This document shows, in pieces, positions 43,947 through 49,687 of a stretch of 49,687 nt of DNA; position 1 is the first letter of the stretch; the number at the start of each line of letters is the position of its first letter. The stretch lies in the NCBI GenBank assembly GCA_022702125.1, contig JAKOND010000342.1, positions 1-49,687 of the forward strand, given 5' to 3'. The translations under genes and the position numbers were made by a program. The notes under the pieces are model-generated. The model was not told the origin of the DNA and did no database searches. It saw nothing but the letters and a program-made list of their open reading frames with translations. Origin of the DNA: Burkholderiaceae bacterium. GTDB lineage: Bacteria; Pseudomonadota; Gammaproteobacteria; Burkholderiales; Burkholderiaceae_C.

Positions 43947-45236
43947 ATGTCCGAACGCCTGCGGTACGTGCTCGCGCGCCTGGTGCGCACCACCTGGTGG
44001 CGCTGCGCGCTGGTGTCGGTCTTCGCGCTGGTGGCGGTGGTGGTCTCGGCCCTGACCGGGCCCTACATCCCGGCGGAGCTGGCCTCGGACCTGGGCGCCG
44101 ACGCGGTCGGCTCGATCCTGACCATCCTGGCGTCGAGCATGCTGACGGTCGCGATCTTCTCGGCCAACGGCATGGTGACCGCGCTGGGCGCGGTCAGCAG
44201 CAGCGCCACGCCGCGCGCCTCGCAGCTGGTGGTGGAGGACAGCACCGCGCAGAACACGCTCGCGGTCTTCATCGGCACCTTCGTCTACAGCCTGATCGGC
44301 CTGGTCGGCCTGTCGGCGCACCTCTACGGCAACGGCGGCCGGCTGGTGCTGTTCGGCTTCACGCTGGTGCTGCTGGTGTTCGTGATCGTGGTGCTGCTGC
44401 GCTGGCTGGACTACCTCTCCACGCTCGGCCGCCTGGGCGCGACGCTGGCGCGCGTCGAACGCGCCACCCGGGCCGCGATGGAGCAGCGCCTGGCGCTGCC
44501 CCACCTGGGCGGCCTGCCGCAGGCCCCGGGGCAGCGCGGCGCCCACGCGGTGCGCGCCGCCGACGTGGGCTTCGTCGAGCACGTGTCCCTGGACCTGCTC
44601 GACACCCTGGCCGGCGAACTCGGCCGGACGCTCCATGTGCATGCGCTGCCGGGCCGGTTCGTCGAGCCCTCGGCGGTGCTCGCGAGCTGCGACGCGCCGA
44701 TGGACGCGGAGACGGCGGACCGGGTCCGCGAGGCCTTCTCGATCGGCACCGGCCGCAGCTTCGACCACGATCCGCGCTTCGGGCTGGTGGTGCTCGGCGA
44801 GATCGGCGCGCGGGCGATGTCCGCCTCGGTCAACGACCCGGGCACCGCGCTGGACGTGATCGCCTCGGGCATCCGCCTGCTGGCGCACTGGGCGGAAAAA
44901 CGCGGCGATGCGCCCGAGGCGCCGAAGTTCGAGCGGGTCAGCGCGCCGCCGCTGCGCGAGGCCGGCATGGTCGAGGACATCTTCGCGCCCCTGGCCCGCT
45001 ACGCGGCCGCGGCCCCCGAGGTCGGCCTGGCGCTGCAGCGCGGCCTGCGCTCGCTGCAGGCGCTCGGCCACGCGCCCTTCGCCGAAGCCGCGCTGGCGCA
45101 GTCGGCCTACGCGCTGGACCGCGCACGCCGCGCCGACCTGCCGCCGTCGGACCTGACCGCGCTGGAGGCGGCCGCGCCGTCGGCGGCGACGGAAGGCGCC
45201 GCGGAAAGCACCGTCCCGCCCCCGCAGAGGCGCTAG
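43947..45236 (+). CDS. DUF2254 membrane protein
   Basis: A 429-residue protein with about four N-terminal membrane helices (residues 15-150): RCALVSVFALVAVVVSALTG, SILTILASSMLTVAIFSANG, TLAVFIGTFVYSLIGLVGL and LVLFGFTLVLLVFVIVVLL. A soluble C-terminal part follows, with VHALPGRFVEPSAVLASC, DHDPRFGLVVLGEIGARAMS and VNDPGTALDVI. This layout is the uncharacterised DUF2254 family. Its TAG stop overlaps the TAG stop of the convergent gene: the palindrome CTAG at 45233-45236 ends both. Confidence 0.88.
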   Translation: MSERLRYVLARLVRTTWWRCALVSVFALVAVVVSALTGPYIPAELASDLGADAVGSILTILASSMLTVAIFSANGMVTALGAVSSSATPRASQLVVEDSTAQNTLAVFIGTFVYSLIGLVGLSAHLYGNGGRLVLFGFTLVLLVFVIVVLLRWLDYLSTLGRLGATLARVERATRAAMEQRLALPHLGGLPQAPGQRGAHAVRAADVGFVEHVSLDLLDTLAGELGRTLHVHALPGRFVEPSAVLASCDAPMDAETADRVREAFSIGTGRSFDHDPRFGLVVLGEIGARAMSASVNDPGTALDVIASGIRLLAHWAEKRGDAPEAPKFERVSAPPLREAGMVEDIFAPLARYAAAAPEVGLALQRGLRSLQALGHAPFAEAALAQSAYALDRARRADLPPSDLTALEAAAPSAATEGAAESTVPPPQRR

Positions 45237-46813
45237 GCCGCCCGGTCCGGCCGCGGCCCGGCGACGCGCGCCAGGGTGGCCCGCACGCCGTGCGCCGCGA
45301 GCAGCCGGTACCAGCGGGCGACGGCCCGCGCCAGGTCCGGCTGTCCGCCCAGGTCGCCGAAGACGGGGCCGAAATCCAGCAGCGCGGCGATGCGCGCGTC
45401 GTCGTCGGGCACCGCCGCGTCCGGCCCGCTCCCCGCCAGCCGCTGCGCCAGCGCCTCGGCCAGCGGGTCCTGCACCGGCACGGTTACCGTGGCGCCGCCG
45501 TCGCCGCCGCGCAGGTAGTGCGCCCAGCCGGCCACGGCGAGGGCCAGCAGCTCGGCCGGCGCGCCCTGCGCCCGCCGGTCGCGCAGGGCGGCCAGCCAGC
45601 GCTGCGGGATCTTCTGGCTGCCGTCCATCGCCACCTGCCGGGTGGTGTGGCCGAGCGCCGGATTGGCGAAGCGGGACAGCACCGCGGCGCAGGCCGCGTC
45701 CGCGTCCAGGCCGGGCAGCGCGCCCAGCGTCGGCGCCAGCTCCTCGCGCAGCAGGGCCTCGGCGTAGCGGCGCAGCGCGGGCACCGCGACCGCCTCGGCG
45801 ATGGTGGCCACGCCCATGGAGGCGCCGAGGTAGGCCAGCGCCGAGTGCGGCGCGTTGACCAGGCGCAGCTTCAGGCGTTCCCAGGGCGCGGCGTCCTCCA
45901 CGAAACGCACGCCGGGCACCGCGTCCCAGTCCGGCCGGCCGGCGGCGAAACGGTCTTCCACCATCCAGGCGAGGAAGGGCTCCCCCACCACCGGCGCGGC
46001 GTCGTACAGGCCCAGGCGGGCGGCGATGCGGTCGCGGTCGTCCCCGGTGGTGCGCGGCACGATGCGGTCGACCATGCTGTTGGGGAAGCAGCACCGGCCG
46101 TCGATCCATTCGGCCAGCGCCGGATCGACCCGCGCCGCGAAGGCGCGCACCAGGCCGCGCAGGGTGTCGCCGTTGGCCGGCAGGTTGTCGCAGGACAGCA
46201 GCGTGACCGGCCCCAGGCCCCGCGCCCGGCGCCGCGCCAGGCCGTGCACCAGGAAGCCCAGGGTGCCGCGCGGCGCGTCCGGCGCGCGCAGGTCGTGGAC
46301 GATGTCCGGGTCGTCCGTCCGCAGGGCGCGGGTGGCGGGGTCGTGGTGGTAGCCCTTCTCGGTGACGGTCAGGCTCACGATGCGGGTGTCGGGGTGGGCG
46401 ACGCGGTCGAGCACCGCGCCCGGGTCCTCGGGCGCCACCAGGATGTCGAGCAGCCCGCCCACCACCTGCAGCGCCTCGCGCGGCGCGCCGTCGGCCGGGT
46501 CGGTGTCGCGCAGCGCGAGCGTGTAGAGCCCGGCCTGGGGCCGCAGCGCGTCGCGGGTCCCGGGGCTGCGCAGCGACACGCCGACGATGCCCCAGCGCCG
46601 GTCGCCGGCCGCCAGCGCCGCGTCGTTGACCGCCGCCAGGTGGCCGCGGTGGAAGGCGCCCAGCCCCAGGTGGACGATGCCGGCGCGCAGCGCCGCGCGG
46701 TCGAAGCGCGGCCGGGCGACGTCGGCGGGCAGGCGGTCGAGGGTGCCGGGATGCAGCCGGGGCAGGCCGGCGGCGGCGTCCGGGGCGGGCCCGGCGGGGG
46801 AATCGGTCGTCAT
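45233..46813 (-). CDS. Fructuronate reductase-like (mannitol dehydrogenase family)
   Basis: A 526-residue polyol/uronate dehydrogenase. The N-terminal NAD domain begins IVHLGLGAFHRGHLA. VTEKGYHHDP, LLSCDNLPANGDTLRGLV and FPNSMVDRIVPRTT follow. The C-terminal catalytic part has KLRLVNAPHSALAYLG with the catalytic Lys and His, and HTTRQVAMDGSQKIPQRW. In this operon the likely reaction is D-fructuronate + NADH to D-mannonate (UxuB), feeding the ManD enzyme; a mannitol or arabinitol role is possible in the same family. It starts 20 nt after the ManD stop with AGGAAAGG before the ATG. Confidence 0.87.
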   Translation of the reverse strand: MTTDSPAGPAPDAAAGLPRLHPGTLDRLPADVARPRFDRAALRAGIVHLGLGAFHRGHLAAVNDAALAAGDRRWGIVGVSLRSPGTRDALRPQAGLYTLALRDTDPADGAPREALQVVGGLLDILVAPEDPGAVLDRVAHPDTRIVSLTVTEKGYHHDPATRALRTDDPDIVHDLRAPDAPRGTLGFLVHGLARRRARGLGPVTLLSCDNLPANGDTLRGLVRAFAARVDPALAEWIDGRCCFPNSMVDRIVPRTTGDDRDRIAARLGLYDAAPVVGEPFLAWMVEDRFAAGRPDWDAVPGVRFVEDAAPWERLKLRLVNAPHSALAYLGASMGVATIAEAVAVPALRRYAEALLREELAPTLGALPGLDADAACAAVLSRFANPALGHTTRQVAMDGSQKIPQRWLAALRDRRAQGAPAELLALAVAGWAHYLRGGDGGATVTVPVQDPLAEALAQRLAGSGPDAAVPDDDARIAALLDFGPVFGDLGGQPDLARAVARWYRLLAAHGVRATLARVAGPRPDRAA

Positions 46814-46833
46814 CGCGGTGCCTTTCCTCGTGC

Positions 46834-48048
46834 CTACCAGTGCCACAGGGTGCCGTCGTGCGCCAGCCGGTTGACCGGCAGGTAGGCGCGGCGGTACGGG
46901 TACTTCGCGGCCAGGGCCTCGTCGATCTCCACCCCGTGGCCGGGCGCCTCGCCGGGGTGCAGGAAGCCGTCGGCGAAGGCGTAGGCGTGCGGGAAGACGG
47001 CGTCGGTCTCGGCGCTGTGCGGCATGTACTCCTGGATGCCGAAGTTGGGCACCCAGGTGTCGAAGTGCAGCGCCGCGCCCATGCATACCGGCGAGAGGTC
47101 GGTCGCGCCGTGGCAGCCGGTGCGCACCTGGTGGAGCGCGGCCAGGTCGGCGATGCGGCGCAGGTGGGTGATGCCGCCGGCGTGCACGACGGTGGCGCGG
47201 ATGTAGTCGATGAGCCGCTCCTCGATGAGCTGCTTGCAGTCCCAGATGCTGTTGAACACCTCGCCCACCGCCAGCGGCGTGGTGGTGTGCTGGCGGATCA
47301 GGCGGAAGGCCGCCGGGTCCTCGGCCGGGGTGGCGTCCTCGATCCAGAACAGGTCGCAGGGCTCCAGCGCCTTGCCCAGCCGCGCCGCCTCGATCGGCGT
47401 GAGCCGGTGGTGCACATCGTGCAGCAGGTGGATGTCGGGGCCGACCGCCTCGCGCACCGCGGCGAACAGCTCCGGCGTGTGGCGCAGGTATTTGCCCGTG
47501 TCCCAGTCGTGCTCGGAGGGCAGCTCGCCGTCGGCCGGCTCGTAGGCCCGCTGGCCCTCGCGCGGCACGCCGTAGACCTTCTGGATGCCGGGCACGCCGC
47601 TCTGGGCGCGGATCGCGCGGAAGCCCTGCTCCCGGTGGCGCAGCACCGCGTCCACCGTCTCGGGGATGTCGCGGCCGTTGGCGTGGCCGTAGACCATCAC
47701 GCCCTGCCGGCTGGCGCCGCCGAGCAGCTGGTAGAGCGGCATGCCGGCGGCCTTGGCCTTGATGTCCCACAGCGCGGTGTCCACCGCGGCGATGGCGGCC
47801 ATGGTGACCGGGCCGCGCCGCCAGTAGGCGCCCCGGTAGAGGTACTGCCACAGGACCTCGATGCGGTGCGCGTCGCGGCCGATCAGGCAGGGCACCACGT
47901 GGTCGGCGAGGTAGCTCGCCACCGCGAGCTCGCGGCCGTTGAGGGTGGCGTCGCCGATGCCGGCCAGGCCCTCGTCGGTCTCGATCTTCAGGGTGACGAA
48001 ATTGCGGCCGGGGCTGCAGACGATGACGCGGGCGCCGGTGATCTTCAT
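46834..48048 (-). CDS. manD: D-mannonate dehydratase ManD (enolase superfamily)
   Basis: A 404-residue enolase-superfamily enzyme, the usual ManD length, that dehydrates D-mannonate to 2-keto-3-deoxy-D-gluconate. Landmarks are [69 protein letters not shown] with metal-ligand Asp and general-acid His, [11 protein letters not shown] and [12 protein letters not shown] with the metal Glu residues, and [26 protein letters not shown] precedes the ATG at 48048. Unlike UxuA this is the Mg-dependent enolase-type enzyme. Low-activity members can use other sugar acids. Confidence 0.92.
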   Translation of the reverse strand: MKITGARVIVCSPGRNFVTLKIETDEGLAGIGDATLNGRELAVASYLADHVVPCLIGRDAHRIEVLWQYLYRGAYWRRGPVTMAAIAAVDTALWDIKAKAAGMPLYQLLGGASRQGVMVYGHANGRDIPETVDAVLRHREQGFRAIRAQSGVPGIQKVYGVPREGQRAYEPADGELPSEHDWDTGKYLRHTPELFAAVREAVGPDIHLLHDVHHRLTPIEAARLGKALEPCDLFWIEDATPAEDPAAFRLIRQHTTTPLAVGEVFNSIWDCKQLIEERLIDYIRATVVHAGGITHLRRIADLAALHQVRTGCHGATDLSPVCMGAALHFDTWVPNFGIQEYMPHSAETDAVFPHAYAFADGFLHPGEAPGHGVEIDEALAAKYPYRRAYLPVNRLAHDGTLWHW

Positions 48049-48089
48049 GCGGTGTCTCCTGTGTTTTTTCCGTGCGCGGATCCCCCGGC

Positions 48090-49661
48090 CTACATCACCG
48101 CGCCGAGCTGCCAGGGCACGAACTCGTTCTGGCCGTAGCCGTGCAGCTCGCTCTTGGTCTTGCGGCCGGAGGCGGTCGCGAGCATGGCCCGGAAGATGCG
48201 CTCGCCCACCTCGTCGATGCCGGCGGTGCCGTCGATGATCTCGCCGCAGTTGAGGTCGATGTCCTCCGCCTGCCGGCGCCACAGCGCGGTGTTGGTGGAG
48301 AACTTCAGGCTGGGCGCGGGCGCGCAGCCGTAGGCCGAGCCCCGGCCGGTGGTGAAGCAGATCAGGTTGGCGCCGCCCGCCACCTGCCCGGTGGCCGACA
48401 CCGGGTCGTAGCCCGGCGTGTCCATGAAGACCAGGCCGCGCGCGGTGACCGGCTCGGCGTACTCGTAGACCGCCGTCAGCGCGGTGGTGCCGCTCTTGGC
48501 GATGGCGCCGAGCGACTTCTCCAGGATGGTGGTCAGCCCGCCCGCCTTGTTGCCGGCGGACGGGTTGTTGTCCATCTCGCCGCCGTGGCGGGCGCAGTAG
48601 GCCTCCCACCAGCGGATGCGGGCGAGCAGCTTCTCGGCCACCTCGGGCGAGGCGGCGCGGCGCGTCAGCAGGTGCTCGGCGCCGTAGATCTCGGAGGTCT
48701 CCGACAGGATGGCGGTGCCGCCGTGGCGCACCAGCCGGTCCACCGCCGCGCCCAGCGCCGGGTTGGCCGACAGGCCCGAGTAGCCGTCCGAGCCGCCGCA
48801 CTGCAGGCCGACGGTCAGGTGCCGCGCCGGCACCGGCTGGCGGTGCACCCGGTTGGCGGCGGCCAGCATGCGGTGCACCTGCTCGATGCCGTGCGCCACG
48901 GTGCGCGCGGTGCCGCCGGTGTCCTGGATGCTGAAGGCGTGCAGCAGCGGCCCTTCTTGCAGGCCCCCGTGGCGCAGCAGGCCGTCGATCTGGTTGGTCT
49001 CGCAGCCCAGGCCCACCACCAGCAGCCCGGCGAAGTTGGCGTGCCGCGCGTAGCCGCCGAGCGTGCGGCGCAGCACCTCCATCGGCTCGCCCTCGGCGGC
49101 CATCGCGCAGCCGGCGCTGTGGGTCAGGGCCACCACGCCGTCCACGTGCGGATAGGGCGCCAGCGCCTCGGGATGGATGTCGCGCCGGAAATGGTCGGCG
49201 ATGGCGCGCGCCACCGTGGCCGAGCAGTTGACCGAGGTCAGCACCCCGACGTAGTTGCGCGTCGCCACCCGGCCGTCGGCGCGCACGATGCCCTCGAAGG
49301 TGGCCGGCTCCGCCACGAAATCGGTCGGGCGCGCGCCCTGCCCCACCTGGTAGTCGAGGTCGACATGGCCGAAGTCGAGGTTGTGCACATGCACGTGCTG
49401 GCCCGGCGCGATGGCCCGCCGGGCCCGGCCGATCACCTGGTCGTAGCGCCGCACCGGCGCGCCGGCCGCGATGGCGCGGGTGGCGACCTTGTGGCCCGGC
49501 GGCACCAGGCCGCTGACGACGACGTCCGCGCCGCCCTCGCCCTCGCCCGCCAGCACCGTGCCGCCGAGCAGCTGGCGCCGGGCGACCACGACGTCGTCGG
49601 CCGGGTGGATGCGGATCGCCGGCGGGGCGGCGAGGGTCTCGGAAGGGGTGACTGCGGACAT
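48090..49661 (-). CDS. UxaA-family altronate dehydratase
   Basis: A 523-residue sugar-acid dehydratase. The N-terminal 90 residues are a SAF-like domain ([42 protein letters not shown]). The main part has [91 protein letters not shown] and [23 protein letters not shown], all typical of UxaA/GarD. The expected reaction is D-altronate to 2-keto-3-deoxygluconate; galactarate or another hexarate is possible. GGAGG precedes the ATG. First gene of the operon in the window. Confidence 0.9.
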   Translation of the reverse strand: MSAVTPSETLAAPPAIRIHPADDVVVARRQLLGGTVLAGEGEGGADVVVSGLVPPGHKVATRAIAAGAPVRRYDQVIGRARRAIAPGQHVHVHNLDFGHVDLDYQVGQGARPTDFVAEPATFEGIVRADGRVATRNYVGVLTSVNCSATVARAIADHFRRDIHPEALAPYPHVDGVVALTHSAGCAMAAEGEPMEVLRRTLGGYARHANFAGLLVVGLGCETNQIDGLLRHGGLQEGPLLHAFSIQDTGGTARTVAHGIEQVHRMLAAANRVHRQPVPARHLTVGLQCGGSDGYSGLSANPALGAAVDRLVRHGGTAILSETSEIYGAEHLLTRRAASPEVAEKLLARIRWWEAYCARHGGEMDNNPSAGNKAGGLTTILEKSLGAIAKSGTTALTAVYEYAEPVTARGLVFMDTPGYDPVSATGQVAGGANLICFTTGRGSAYGCAPAPSLKFSTNTALWRRQAEDIDLNCGEIIDGTAGIDEVGERIFRAMLATASGRKTKSELHGYGQNEFVPWQLGAVM

Positions 49662-49687
49662 GGCGTCCTCCGGTGGGTGTGTCTCTT

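Noticed and set aside
43997-46885. A plus-strand frame of about 960 codons across the DUF2254 and reductase genes.
   Set aside because: It is Arg/Ala/Gly-rich shadow sequence opposite or out of phase with two well-supported genes.
1-49687. CRISPR arrays, tRNA or rRNA genes, insertion sequences, phage genes.
   Set aside because: Reading the window showed no regularly spaced repeats, no cloverleaf or rRNA landmarks, and no transposase or integrase among the plausible proteins.

Overview
The window is GC-rich DNA (about 65-70% G+C over most of its length) whose gene content and flagellar gene order point to a motile beta-proteobacterium of the Burkholderiales, most like a Comamonadaceae member. 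This rests on the cheY-cheZ pair, the flhB-flhA-flhF-(flhG-like)-fliA order, the intact flgB-L run, and the PEP-CTERM protein with an RpoN-type promoter. The species cannot be fixed from sequence alone. I saw no rRNA, tRNA, CRISPR array or insertion sequence.

Region 1 (1-6551, minus strand) is a surface-sugar operon. It encodes a TPR/GT41 (SPINDLY-type) glycosyltransferase, a DegT/DnrJ sugar aminotransferase, and the three enzymes RfbF, RfbG and RfbH that convert glucose-1-phosphate to a CDP-3,6-dideoxyhexose intermediate. Last comes a RmlC-like cupin epimerase cut by the window edge. G+C falls sharply inside rfbH near position 780, so the downstream part looks like a mosaic join.

Region 2 (6708-30567) is a large flagellar and chemotaxis locus. 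It holds motA-motB, cheY-cheZ, an unrelated SYLF lipoprotein gene on the minus strand, flhB-flhA-flhF-flhG-like-fliA, then flgN, flgM and flgA on the minus strand, and flgB to flgL on the plus strand. The flhG-like protein has the outline of a MinD/FlhG ATPase but no Walker A motif. A near-perfect sigma-28 promoter lies before flgM and a weaker candidate before cheY. Flagellin, cap, export-gate fliOPQR, basal-body fliE-N and flhDC genes are not in the window.

Region 3 (30665-33783) has two signalling genes likely tied to motility: a YuxH-like HDOD protein, then a lower-G+C EAL phosphodiesterase with a degenerate GGDEF domain and a long leader containing inverted repeats.

Region 4 (33827-39327) has a MocR-type regulator divergent from an EamA transporter, with operator-like repeats and a proline-rich overlapping leader ORF between them. 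It is followed by an overlapping aminotransferase - GST - PhzF operon.

Region 5 (39467-45236) carries a PEP-CTERM protein with a canonical -24/-12 promoter and an upstream inverted repeat, a small lipoprotein coupled to a HAD phosphatase, an acyltransferase, a TerB-like protein and a DUF2254 membrane protein.

Region 6 (45233-49661, minus strand) is a hexuronate catabolic operon: UxaA/altronate dehydratase-like, ManD mannonate dehydratase, and a fructuronate reductase-like enzyme, which together would feed 2-keto-3-deoxygluconate metabolism.
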